Below, piece by piece: positions 51,467 through 59,127 of a stretch of 64,000 bases of DNA. Positions within the stretch are counted from its first letter, which is position 1. Each line of letters starts with the position of its first letter. The DNA is from Collibacillus ludicampi. Lineage in GTDB: Bacteria > Bacillota > Bacilli > Tumebacillales > BOQE01. The stretch lies in contig NZ_BOQE01000001.1 of assembly GCF_023705585.1 (NCBI RefSeq), positions 3,442,710 to 3,506,709 on the forward strand. The letters are read 5' to 3'. The notes under the pieces were generated by a model that saw nothing but the letters and a program-made list of their open reading frames with translations, did not search any database and was not told the origin of the DNA. The translations under genes and the position numbers were made by a program.

Positions 51467-52248
51467 TGGGTGAGACACTATATACGACGACCGCACAAAG
51501 CCAAAAGCCGGAGCAAGTGAACCTCGCCAGACATTTTGCCGAGCTCCTTCACGGATGTTATGTGGAACGCGGGAACCGTTCGATCGAAACATTGTTACAT
51601 GAACTAGGAACGGACATGCTCCTGGTTTGCGGAGAGAGGGTCACGTTGTATAGAGACAAGCAAGAGTTCTTTTTTCACCCGTCGATGGCGGTCGTTCGTA
51701 TCAAGCGTCTACTTTCCGGTGATCATGACGTGTTGATCGAGCAATCAGGTGTACAGCCTGGTGATACGGTTGTGGATTGCACACTCGGTCTGGGGGCCGA
51801 TGCGATCGTATTCTCTCATGCGGTAGGGAAAACGGGACGGGTGATCGGAGTGGAAGCGAATCCGATCCTGGCCGCACTCGTTCGCTACGGGATGCAGACG
51901 GAGGTGACAACGATACCTGAAGTGGATGCGGCCATGCGAAGAATTCATGTGCATCAAGGGGATCATTGGGCGTTTCTGCAATCATTGCCGGATCGTTCGG
52001 TCGATATCGTTTATTTTGACCCTATGTTTCGCAAAACCGTACAAGACTCAGCCTCGATCGCCCCTTTGCGTGTGATCGCCGAGAGAGCCCCTCTACGCAT
52101 GGAGGCGATAGAAGAGGCGAAACGAGTGGCTAGGAAGGCGGTCGTTTTGAAAGAAAGACGCAAGAGCGGCGAGTTTCAGCGCCTCGGATTCCCGCCTCCC
52201 GAGCGCCGCTCGGGCTCTGTTACATACGCGAAAATCGAATTGACATAG
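51466..52248 (+). CDS. Class I SAM-dependent methyltransferase (RsmJ-like)
   Basis: A 260-residue Rossmann-fold methyltransferase. Motif I is VVDCTLGLGADAIVFS; the catalytic-region motif DIVYFDPMF resembles the DPMF of RsmJ, the 16S rRNA m2G1516 enzyme. N-terminal ~75 residues form a separate small domain. The target is inferred only. It starts at ATG 51466 within the mutL stop (TGATG) and is followed 10 bases later by miaA, so it belongs to the mutS-mutL-miaA-hfq operon. Confidence 0.75.
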   Translation: MGETLYTTTAQSQKPEQVNLARHFAELLHGCYVERGNRSIETLLHELGTDMLLVCGERVTLYRDKQEFFFHPSMAVVRIKRLLSGDHDVLIEQSGVQPGDTVVDCTLGLGADAIVFSHAVGKTGRVIGVEANPILAALVRYGMQTEVTTIPEVDAAMRRIHVHQGDHWAFLQSLPDRSVDIVYFDPMFRKTVQDSASIAPLRVIAERAPLRMEAIEEAKRVARKAVVLKERRKSGEFQRLGFPPPERRSGSVTYAKIELT

Positions 52249-52258
52249 GGGGTGTACG

Positions 52259-53197
52259 ATGGAAAAGAAACCTCGTCTGCTCATCGTTGTCGGACCGACA
52301 GCTGTCGGGAAGACACGACTGGGAGTCGAACTCGCGAATCGTTGGAACGGTGAAGTGATTTCAGCCGATTCCATGCAGATCTACCGGGGCATGGATATCG
52401 GCACAGCTAAAATCACCAAAGAGGAAGCGCAGGGAATTCCTCACTGGGGAATCGATCTTGTAGATCCCGACCAGCCGTTTACGGTCGCTGATTATCAGGA
52501 ATATGCGGAAGCGAAGATCAGGGAAATCGATGCTCGCGGAAAGCTCCCGATCCTTGTCGGCGGAACGGGTCTGTATGTCCGTTCGATCACGGATTATCTC
52601 GACTTTACGGAAGCCGCCGTGGATCTTTCTTATCGCCAAGCATTGCAGAAAGAAGCGGAAGAAAAGGGAGTCACCCATCTTCACGACAAACTCGCTCATG
52701 TCGACCCGGTGACAGCCAAAAGGCTTCATCCGAATGATGTAAAACGCGTGATCCGGGCTTTGGAAGTCTATCATCTAACGGGAAAACCGATGTCAGAAGC
52801 GTATGAAGAAGCGCCGGAAGAACCAAAATACAGGATGGTGATGATTGGATTGACCATCCAGGATCGCGAACTTTTGTATGAACGAATCAATCAGCGAGTC
52901 GATCTCATGATCGATCAGGGATTGGTGAATGAGGTGAAGAGGTTGTTACAGAAAGGGTATCATAAGGGTCTGACTTCCATGCAAGCGATCGGTTACAAAG
53001 AGATCATTTCATACATAGAAGGAATGATGACGCTGGAAGAGGCCATCGAGGAGGTTAAACGCGGAACAAGGCGGTTCGCCAAGCGGCAACTTTCATGGTT
53101 TCGCCGGGAGAAACGCATTCACTGGTTCGATGTTCTACAAAAGAAACAGGATGAGATTCACAAAGAAATTACACAAATGATGGCAGGAATTTTATAA
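52259..53197 (+). CDS. miaA: tRNA dimethylallyltransferase MiaA
   Basis: MiaA transfers a dimethylallyl group to N6 of A37 in tRNAs, producing the substrate of MiaB. The 312-residue protein has the P-loop VVGPTAVGKTRLG, SADSMQIYRGMDIGTAK, GGTGLYVRSI and the zinc-finger-like central insert, ending with RRFAKRQLSWFRRE. Located in the conserved mutL-miaA-hfq order. Confidence 0.96.
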   Translation: MEKKPRLLIVVGPTAVGKTRLGVELANRWNGEVISADSMQIYRGMDIGTAKITKEEAQGIPHWGIDLVDPDQPFTVADYQEYAEAKIREIDARGKLPILVGGTGLYVRSITDYLDFTEAAVDLSYRQALQKEAEEKGVTHLHDKLAHVDPVTAKRLHPNDVKRVIRALEVYHLTGKPMSEAYEEAPEEPKYRMVMIGLTIQDRELLYERINQRVDLMIDQGLVNEVKRLLQKGYHKGLTSMQAIGYKEIISYIEGMMTLEEAIEEVKRGTRRFAKRQLSWFRREKRIHWFDVLQKKQDEIHKEITQMMAGIL

Positions 53198-53247
53198 AAC
53201 TTTGACGAATAGGATTATCAATAAATATAGACATGGGGGAAAAGCTC

Positions 53248-53478
53248 GTGACAAAACAAGCGATCAATATTCAAGACAATTTCTTAAATTCGATTCGACG
53301 GGAAAATATTCCGGTTATCATCTACCTGGTCAACGGTTTTCAGATTCGTGGAGTGGTGAAAGCATTCGATAATTTTACGATCATTGTCGAATCGGAAGGG
53401 AAGCAACAGATGGTATATAAGCATGCGATCTCTACTTTTACCCCGATGCGCAATGTGAATCTCTCTGCCGAATCCTGA
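53248..53478 (+). CDS. hfq: RNA chaperone Hfq
   Basis: A 76-residue Sm-like hexameric RNA-binding protein, with [17 protein letters not shown], the Sm1 motif [19 protein letters not shown] and the Sm2 motif YKHAIST. GTG 53248 is chosen because GGGGG lies about 8 bases upstream and this matches the usual N-terminus; ATG 53233 has no ribosome binding site. Terminator follows. Confidence 0.95.
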   Translation: MTKQAINIQDNFLNSIRRENIPVIIYLVNGFQIRGVVKAFDNFTIIVESEGKQQMVYKHAISTFTPMRNVNLSAES

Positions 53479-53504
53479 TCTCGGCTTCTATAAGGAAGAT
53501 AAGT

Positions 53505-53533
53505 AACGGAAGTTCAACGAACTTCCGTTTTTT
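53505..53533 (+). terminator. Intrinsic terminator after hfq
   Basis: AACGGAAGTT (53505-53514) pairs perfectly with AACTTCCGTT (53520-53529), followed by TTTT. Confidence 0.92.
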
Positions 53534-53540
53534 CATGATC

Positions 53541-53896
53541 TTGAAAACTAGTGCTCGGGTGGATGTTTCGCTTTGCGCTTGGGTTCTTTGAGGCATATGC
53601 TTTGCGCTCATGCTCCGTGGAGGTCGTCTCAGTGGGTATATGCTTTGCGCTCATGCTCTGTGAAGGTCGTCTCGCATGGAATTATAATCAAATGTTGCGA
53701 GACGACCTTCAAAGTCGCTATTACGCGCAAAGCATAAGCCTTCTTAACGGTATATAGGAAGCGGAACGACCTTCAACTCACCTCTGGGCTACAAAGCGAT
53801 ACAATCCACCCAAAAGTCACTCGTTTTTTGTGAGAGTCCTCAAACATTTCGTCCTACCCAAAGATACTTCTCATCCTCTGATGGCGTCGCTTTCGG
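53541..53896 (-). repeat. Nested palindromic repeat, copy R5 (full form, inverted)
   Basis: Full member in reverse orientation: it begins with TTGAAAACTAGTGCTCGGGTGG-type sequence and ends with CTTCTCATCCTCTGATGG, the complement of the flank box. 53662-53676 (GAAGGTCGTCTCGCA) pairs perfectly with 53696-53710, and TATGCTTTGCGC (53639-53650) with 53725-53736. An additional half-module (about 53592-53630) is duplicated on the left side only, so this copy is asymmetric. Confidence 0.82.
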
Positions 53897-53977
53897 TACT
53901 TTTTTCAATCATGAAAGCGGGGAGAGAAGAGCAACCTACTTGTGTTCCCTTTATCATGAGACCGAGGAGGAATGCAC

Positions 53978-54127
53978 ATGGTTCGCAATAAAGACTCCCA
54001 TTTTGGCGGTCCGCGCGAAATCACCGATCCGAAAGCGAAAACGGAACATGCTCCCTTGCGTTCCGATGGAACGATCGCACCTAGACCTCGTCAACGGATG
54101 CGTGAAAGTGGTTTCGTGAAAAAATAA
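53978..54127 (+). CDS. Small hypothetical protein (49 residues)
   Basis: MVRNKDSHFGGPREITDPKA begins a hydrophilic 49-residue protein rich in Lys, Arg, Pro and Asp and ending FVKK. It has a strong ribosome binding site (GAGGAGG, 7 bases before the ATG). The composition resembles small basic proteins of spore formers; I do not recognise a family. Confidence 0.55.
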   Translation: MVRNKDSHFGGPREITDPKAKTEHAPLRSDGTIAPRPRQRMRESGFVKK

Positions 54128-54134
54128 GAGATTA

Positions 54135-54163
54135 TTGATTGTACTAGTTACATGGTTTATACT
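54135..54163 (+). promoter_or_regulatory. Sigma-A promoter for the ferredoxin gene
   Basis: TTGATT (54135-54140), 17-base spacer, TATACT (54158-54163), 35 bases before the start. Confidence 0.65.
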
Positions 54164-54197
54164 TGGCTTATAAAGGAATTAAGGAGTGAACATAGAA

Positions 54198-54413
54198 ATG
54201 GCTAAAACATGGGTTGACAAAGACACATGCATTGCTTGTGGAGCTTGCTATTCCACATGCCCAGATGTTTACGAAGGGGATGACGAAGGGTACGCTTTTG
54301 TTAAGCTTCCGGGCGGCTTGGAAGGTTTCGTAGAAGTACCTGAAGAATTCCTTCAAGATGCGATGGATGCTAGAGACGGTTGCCCTACGGAATCCGTTAA
54401 ATGGGAAGACTAA
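54198..54413 (+). CDS. fer: [4Fe-4S] ferredoxin
   Basis: A 71-residue Bacillus-type ferredoxin: VDKDTCIACGACYSTCPDVY supplies three ligands (CX2CX2C) and the fourth comes from the distal DGCPTESV, with one additional Cys after YST. Acidic surface as usual for an electron carrier. ATG 54198 lies 10 bases after AAGGAGTG; GTG 54186 overlaps that site. Own promoter and terminator. Confidence 0.92.
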   Translation: MAKTWVDKDTCIACGACYSTCPDVYEGDDEGYAFVKLPGGLEGFVEVPEEFLQDAMDARDGCPTESVKWED

Positions 54414-54438
54414 TTCGCTGAAAGCAAATATATATGTA

Positions 54439-54480
54439 AAAACAGGGTTCTGTATGATCTACAGGACCCTGTTTTCTTTT
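54439..54480 (+). terminator. Intrinsic terminator after the ferredoxin gene
   Basis: AAAACAGGGT-CTGTA pairs with ACAG-ACCCTGTTTT (small bulge), followed by CTTTT. Confidence 0.85.
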
Positions 54481-54567
54481 GAGTTAAAGGAACGTTTATA
54501 TGAATGAATATGAAAAAGCGCGTGTATACATGATTATACAGACTTGTTTGAAGGGGGAAATCTGTCC

Positions 54568-54717
54568 GTGAAACATGAGAACGTGTTGCAGAAGATTCGC
54601 GAGCTCATACAAACCTATCGAGAGATGGATATGGACGATTGCAAGCTTTGCCCTCAGCGAGCCATCGAAAACTTGCGGGAAATTGCTGTAATACTTGAGA
54701 AATCATCTGATGGATAA
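54568..54717 (+). CDS. Small hypothetical protein with CxxC
   Basis: A 49-residue helical protein (MKHENVLQKIRELIQTYREM) with a single CKLC motif at about residues 25-28, which could bind metal as a dimer. GTG start 9-10 bases after GAAGGGGG. Family not recognised. It converges on the next minus-strand gene. Confidence 0.5.
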   Translation: MKHENVLQKIRELIQTYREMDMDDCKLCPQRAIENLREIAVILEKSSDG

Positions 54718-54722
54718 GCATT

Positions 54723-54935
54723 TTATAGCACAACAATCGTCGGGTTTTCATACCAAGATTCGATCGCATCCACGATTTTATTTACCGATGAAAACTTCTC
54801 CTCGCGACCGAACGCGTTGCTGAAAGAATAATCACTTCCTTGTGCACGGGCTGTCCAGATCTGTCCGTCGATACTGATTTGCGCTTGGTTATTGTGAACG
54901 AGTTTCTTCGTAAATTCCTCTTGCCATTCCATCAT
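54723..54935 (-). CDS. Small hypothetical protein (70 residues)
   Basis: A 70-residue protein (MMEWQEEFTKKLVHNNQAQI) with an alternating beta pattern and a final helix; no membrane segment. AGGAGG lies 5-6 bases before the ATG on the minus strand. Not recognised. Confidence 0.6.
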   Translation of the reverse strand: MMEWQEEFTKKLVHNNQAQISIDGQIWTARAQGSDYSFSNAFGREEKFSSVNKIVDAIESWYENPTIVVL

Positions 54936-55069
54936 TTGTCCTCCTTCGTTTCACTCTTTTCTATAGTATCGCCCGTAACCGTCCATTCTTATGAACGGCT
55001 GAAGATGGGTATGATTCTTCCTCTCTGGTGCACGCTAACATTGAACATGGATGCAAGGAGGAAGAGACG

Positions 55070-55285
55070 ATGTCAACCGAAGAAAAACTGCGGCAAACGC
55101 TTGACAGCGGGGAGACAGTTACGATTACGTTCTCCAGTCAGAATCCGTTGACTTCACATGGAGAATCCGTCCAACAAAAGAGGGGACGGCTGGTTTCCAC
55201 TAACAGCCCGGATGTAGTGGAGTTTCAGCCATTGGATGGTGCGCCCGTACCGATTCCCGTTTCCCGCATACTCATAATCGAATAA
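55070..55285 (+). CDS. Small hypothetical protein (71 residues)
   Basis: A 71-residue protein (MSTEEKLRQTLDSGETVTIT) with a beta-rich core ending VSRILIIE, suggestive of a small Sm- or SH3-like barrel, though this is only pattern-based. ATG 55070 follows AAGGAGG by 8 bases. A bidirectional terminator follows. Confidence 0.6.
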   Translation: MSTEEKLRQTLDSGETVTITFSSQNPLTSHGESVQQKRGRLVSTNSPDVVEFQPLDGAPVPIPVSRILIIE

Positions 55286-55316
55286 AAAGGTTTCGATTAA
55301 ACCGGTTCCAACGAAC

Positions 55317-55358
55317 AAAAAAGCGGCCCCGTTGATCTGACGGGAACCGCTTTTTATT
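55317..55358. terminator. Bidirectional terminator
   Basis: AAAAAGCGG-ccCCGT pairs with ACGGgaa-CCGCTTTTT; A run on the left and T run on the right allow it to serve both the small gene and the converging permease gene. Confidence 0.85.
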
Positions 55359-55418
55359 TGATTTGCAACTTCTAGGTTTTATATGTCTTCTTTTTGAGAC
55401 GCTTTTTAAAAATAGCGA

Positions 55419-56843
55419 TTAACTGACTTTTTCGTTTACAGCATGGGCTTGAAGATCCTGTTGTGCAAGTTCACTGTTTTTGTGTCCGTAAGTGAAGTAG
55501 ACGATCAGTCCGAGTACAAACCAAACACAGAAACCGATCCAAGTTGTGCTTGGCAAGTTCAGGAGCAAATAAGCACAGAACAGAATGGATAAGATAGGAA
55601 TCACGGGCACAAACGGCACCTTAAAAGCTCTCTGCAGATCCGGCTGTGTTTTGCGCAATACGATGATACCTACGGATACAGTCATGAAAGCGAAAAGTGT
55701 ACCGAAGTTGGTCAAGTCAGCAAGCTTGTCCAAAGGAACAAATCCGGCAAAGAGGGAAACGATAATCCCTGTTATCCAAGTACCGACCGCAGGTGTCTTC
55801 GTCTTCGCGTTGACGGATGAGAGCACTTTTGGCAGCAAACCATCACGGCTAATCGCATACACAAGACGTGATTGTCCGTAGATCATGACCAACAAGACCG
55901 TCGTGATTCCGAGAATCGCTCCGAGCGAGATGAAACCGGCCACCCAATCCTGATGAACGTATTGCAACGCGAATGCGACTGGGTTTTTCACATCAAGCAT
56001 GTGATAAGGGACGATACCCGTCAAAATCGCCGATACTGCAATATACAGGACAGTACAGATCGCAAGCGAACCGATGATACCGATCGGCATACTGCGTTGA
56101 GGGTTTTTGACTTCCTCGGCAGCGGTCGAAACGGCGTCGAAACCGATATAGGCGAAGAATACAGTCGCAGCCCCTGTCGCGATTCCGTGAAAACCGAACG
56201 GCATGAATGGAGACCAGTTCACAGGTTTAACAAACTTGACCCCTACAACGATAAACAACAGTACGACAGCGATTTTAATGATGACCATGATGGAGTTCAA
56301 GCGGGCAGATTCACGCACGCCTCTTGTTAACAAAAATGTGATTAGTAAGACAATTAAGATAGCAGGTACATCGACAAAAGTTCCCTTTACTGGATTGTAC
56401 GCACTGGTAAGCGCTGTCGGCAGATGTATGCCGAAACCGGAAAGTAAGCCTTGAAAATAACCTGACCAACCGCTGGCAACTGCTGAAGACGCCAGTCCGT
56501 ATTCCAAAATCAAATCCCATCCCAGAATCCAGGCAATCAGTTCTCCGAATGTCGCGTAACTGTACGTGTAAGCGCTTCCGGAAACTGGGACGGTAGAAGC
56601 GAATTCGGAATAGCAAAGAGCGGCGAACACACAGGCGAGACCGGAAAGAATAAAGGAAAGGATCAGCGCCGGTCCGGCGTGTTTAGCAGCTGCGACTCCT
56701 GTCAGAACGAAGATTCCCGTTCCGATGATCGCACCGACACCAAGCATGGTGAGATCGAAAGGCCCTAACGCCTTATTCAGTGAATTTTTACTTTTTGATT
56801 GCGTTAGGAGAGTAGAAATTGATTTTTTTCTAAATAAATTCAT
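55419..56843 (-). CDS. APC-family amino acid permease
   Basis: A 474-residue integral membrane transporter with about 12 hydrophobic helices. The first is preceded by ALGPFDLTMLGVGAIIGTGI, the substrate-site signature of the APC superfamily. FFAYIGFDAVSTAAEEVKNP is the conserved TM6-TM7 region. Overall similar to YfnA/YhdG-type cationic/branched amino-acid transporters; the exact substrate cannot be read. ATG 56843 follows GGGGG. Monocistronic. Confidence 0.9.
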   Translation of the reverse strand: MNLFRKKSISTLLTQSKSKNSLNKALGPFDLTMLGVGAIIGTGIFVLTGVAAAKHAGPALILSFILSGLACVFAALCYSEFASTVPVSGSAYTYSYATFGELIAWILGWDLILEYGLASSAVASGWSGYFQGLLSGFGIHLPTALTSAYNPVKGTFVDVPAILIVLLITFLLTRGVRESARLNSIMVIIKIAVVLLFIVVGVKFVKPVNWSPFMPFGFHGIATGAATVFFAYIGFDAVSTAAEEVKNPQRSMPIGIIGSLAICTVLYIAVSAILTGIVPYHMLDVKNPVAFALQYVHQDWVAGFISLGAILGITTVLLVMIYGQSRLVYAISRDGLLPKVLSSVNAKTKTPAVGTWITGIIVSLFAGFVPLDKLADLTNFGTLFAFMTVSVGIIVLRKTQPDLQRAFKVPFVPVIPILSILFCAYLLLNLPSTTWIGFCVWFVLGLIVYFTYGHKNSELAQQDLQAHAVNEKVS

Positions 56844-57087
56844 GGTACCCCCACTTTCTTAATTCATTTTAATTTTTTGTTTTTTTCAACAAAGGAGAAC
56901 TGTGTCGATTTTTGACTTTTTAATATTACAACAATTAAGTTTATAATACAAGAACAAAAATAACCAGCTAAATAAATTTAATAGATTTATGCTTTTAAGC
57001 GTTATAGTAGTAAAGTAGAACTTTATTCAATCGGTAAGAGCTTCCCTTGCTTGGTAAGATTTGAGGGAGGAAGTGAAGGACGGGCTG
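56844..57087. other. Divergent A/T-rich region between permease and riboswitch
   Basis: About 245 bases, strongly A/T-rich, with no ORF. It must hold the permease promoter on the minus strand (TATTAT-like elements near 56950), but no clean -35/-10 pair was found. Confidence 0.4.
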
Positions 57088-57246
57088 TGTTATCCTAGTA
57101 CATGCCGAATCCGCAATGATTGCTCATGTGAATCGTTGCGGTACGGGGGATATTATTCGGATCTCGTATGGCAGATCCTTTGGGGTGAACCATTGTGTGG
57201 GCTGTATCCTCAGTCCAAACCCGACAACTAACCTCGGAGGCGAAGA
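57088..57246 (+). promoter_or_regulatory. c-di-AMP riboswitch (ydaO/yuaA class) with promoter
   Basis: An extended -10 (TGTTATCCT, 57088-57096) is followed by a structured leader of the ydaO class. It has a CCGCAATGATT...AATCGTTGCGG hairpin (57111-57141), ACGGGGGA, CCTTTGGGGTGAACC (57177-57191), and the highly conserved 3' segment CCGACAACTAACCTCGGAGG (57221-57240). GCCGA near 57104 can close with TCGGAGGC. It sits directly before an NlpC/P60 cell-wall hydrolase gene, the classic ydaO target. High c-di-AMP normally turns such genes off. Confidence 0.9.
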
Positions 57247-57266
57247 AAAGGAAAGGTGATGTTACA

Positions 57267-57854
57267 ATGAAAGGAAAAAAGCTTTTCCTCTCTCTTACTT
57301 TGGGAGCTGTTTTGCTCGCGGGTAACGCTGTCGTCTCCACATCTGTGTATGCTTCTGCAGGTGATTCGTCTCATACGTCTTCCTACCAAAACCAGGATAC
57401 AACTTTGCATTCGTTGCCGCACGGTGTGAAGTTGGATCGTTCCATCACTCCTATTGCTTCTCTGGATGATGACCATCAGACGAAGTTAGATGCGGTGTTA
57501 CAAGTAGCCGAAAGCAAATTAGGAACTCCTTACCGGTGGGGTCATAATGAAGACCGTGGACAGTATGGCTTCGACTGCTCCAATTTCACCGCATATGTAT
57601 ATCATCATGCATTGGGGTACAAGTTCTCCGGATCGAGCCGTGTACAAGCCCGTTCCGTTGGGAATCCAGTACCCAAGAGCCAGATGCGTCCGGGTGATTT
57701 GCTCATTTTTGACGGAGGAAGGCATGTGGGGATTTATGCAGGAAACGGTCGTATGATACAAGAGGGTGGTGGCCTTGGTCGAGTAGGATATCTGAGTGTC
57801 GCACCCGGATCCTATTGGAGCAAACACATCACCGCTGTGAAACGCATGTTCTAA
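57267..57854 (+). CDS. Secreted NlpC/P60 peptidoglycan hydrolase
   Basis: A 195-residue exported endopeptidase. A signal peptide (MKGKKLFLSLTLGAVLLAGN, cleavage near SVYA) is followed by a short linker and the NlpC/P60 catalytic domain (about 75-195). Cys104 lies in GFDCSNFTAY and His153 in GRHVGIYAGN; the third residue is nearby. It cleaves peptide stems of the cell wall. ATG 57267 follows AAAGGTGATG. Expression is gated by the c-di-AMP riboswitch, linking wall remodelling to that second messenger. Confidence 0.92.
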   Translation: MKGKKLFLSLTLGAVLLAGNAVVSTSVYASAGDSSHTSSYQNQDTTLHSLPHGVKLDRSITPIASLDDDHQTKLDAVLQVAESKLGTPYRWGHNEDRGQYGFDCSNFTAYVYHHALGYKFSGSSRVQARSVGNPVPKSQMRPGDLLIFDGGRHVGIYAGNGRMIQEGGGLGRVGYLSVAPGSYWSKHITAVKRMF

Positions 57855-57871
57855 ACCTTGTGCACGCTGAC

Positions 57872-57897
57872 ATCCCGGTTTTCGCCGGGATTTTTTT
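57872..57897 (+). terminator. Intrinsic terminator
   Basis: ATCCCGG (57872-57878) pairs with CCGGGAT (57885-57891), then seven T. Confidence 0.92.
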
Positions 57898-58031
57898 ATT
57901 CGTTTTCTTGTGGAAGCCTTAAAACCTCTCTTTAGGGAATGAAGAGAAAGGAATCAGTTAAAACTACGAATGTAATCATGAAAGAGTCTGTGTTACTACA
58001 TAAAATTATTATGGTTAAGAAGGGTGATGGT

Positions 58032-58208
58032 ATGGCGACAAATGATCAGATCCGCTACTGCCTGCAACGCTGTGAAGGAATTTATTCGGATTTGCAAACG
58101 GCCGTAAAGGAAACGCGCGATCAAATGGCGTTACAACGTTTGCAAAGCGCCTTGACCAATATGGAAGCCTGTATAAACGACTGCCGAAGTGCTTTGGATC
58201 ATGTTTGA
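58032..58208 (+). CDS. Small helical protein (58 residues; possibly DUF1657-like)
   Basis: MATNDQIRYCLQRCEGIYSD begins a 58-residue amphipathic helical protein with four cysteines. The size and heptad pattern recall the small DUF1657 proteins of spore formers, but the match is weak. ATG 58032 follows AAGAAGGGTGATG; the longer frame to 57939 lacks a ribosome binding site. Confidence 0.5.
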   Translation: MATNDQIRYCLQRCEGIYSDLQTAVKETRDQMALQRLQSALTNMEACINDCRSALDHV

Positions 58209-58279
58209 TACACGCGGTATCATCAGCGTCCCGAACCAGGGTAGGAACAAAACTCCTGATCGCAAAGGAGGCATACAGA

Positions 58280-58408
58280 ATGAAAGAGAATATAAGACGA
58301 TTTCCTAAGACGGAAGACGCAAGACAATTGACGGCCCGTTCCCGAACAAACCGGGAAAATGAATCGAGGACAAGAATCGATCCCGAAAAAGGTCCGGAAA
58401 ACAAATAA
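58280..58408 (+). CDS. Small basic hypothetical protein (42 residues)
   Basis: MKENIRRFPKTEDARQLTAR begins a 42-residue, very hydrophilic Arg/Glu/Asn-rich protein. Strong AAAGGAGG 8 bases before the ATG. Intrinsically disordered by composition, like several minor spore proteins; not recognised. Confidence 0.5.
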   Translation: MKENIRRFPKTEDARQLTARSRTNRENESRTRIDPEKGPENK

Positions 58409-58430
58409 TCGATCTACCATCGGCCCATAG

Positions 58431-58461
58431 AAAAACAGGAGGCCCAATGACGGCCTCCTGT
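58431..58461 (-). terminator. Terminator (minus strand)
   Basis: ACAGGAGGCC and GGCCTCCTGT are perfect 10-base complements; on the minus strand they are followed by TTTTTC. It ends the gene at 58461-58721. Confidence 0.88.
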
Positions 58462-58721
58462 CACCATTTTCTCTTCAATTCTTCATCAATCCGCCGCTCA
58501 ATTTCTTCATCCGTCAAATCGTACTCCTGCATCATTTGACGGGCTCGTTCTCTTTGTTCACGATAGTAACGGCGGAGTGCCTCTCTTCGTGCTTCTTCAT
58601 CAAGATCATCATTCTGCTTGCGGGATTGTATCCATTTAAAAATCGAGTAACTGATGAGAGATGTAGCGAGTAACATCAATAAACTGGTGAGAGGACTGCC
58701 AAAACCGAAACCGATGATCAT
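58461..58721 (-). CDS. Small membrane-anchored protein
   Basis: An 86-residue protein with one N-terminal membrane helix (SPLTSLLMLLATSLISYSIF) and a long charged helical tail rich in Glu and Arg (REALRRYYREQRERARQMM). Probably a cytoplasm-facing coiled coil anchored in the membrane. Family not recognised. It converges on the small gene at 58280. Confidence 0.6.
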   Translation of the reverse strand: MIIGFGFGSPLTSLLMLLATSLISYSIFKWIQSRKQNDDLDEEARREALRRYYREQRERARQMMQEYDLTDEEIERRIDEELKRKW

Positions 58722-58783
58722 CGTGCTTTCTCATCACCACCTTGTACATATTGTATCATGGAATGACGAGAAAGGACTATCTG

Positions 58784-59056
58784 AAAAACTAGTGCTTGGG
58801 AGGGTGTATCGCTTTGCGCTTGGGTTCGGTGCATATGCCTCTTCAACTTTCAAAAGGAACGGGACGACCTATAAAGTCGCTATTACGCGCTAAGCATATG
58901 CCTTCTTATCGGCTTAAAGGAAGCGGAACGACCTTCCATTCATCTCTGCACTGCAAAGCGATACACCCACCCAAAAGCCACTTCGTTTCTGGGGGCAGCC
59001 TCAAACTTTTCTTTCCGCAAAAGAAACTTTCATCCTCTGATGGCACCGTTTGCAGC
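58784..59056 (-). repeat. Nested palindromic repeat, copy R6 (inverted, degenerate inside)
   Basis: Reverse-oriented copy: starts CTGAAAAACTAGTGCTTGGG, ends CATCCTCTGATGG (59031-59043). Outer arms GTATCGCTTTGC (58806-58817) and GCAAAGCGATAC (58953-58964) are perfect. The inner module has lost much of its left arm, so only the right half (GTCGCTATTACGCGC) is clear. It lies just downstream of the DGQHR gene. Confidence 0.8.
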
Positions 59057-59127
59057 ATGTGTAGTGATCATGAAGTTTACTGAACACCCTCTGCTATGGT
59101 CGCCCATCTAGAATGAGCGTTTTCTGC

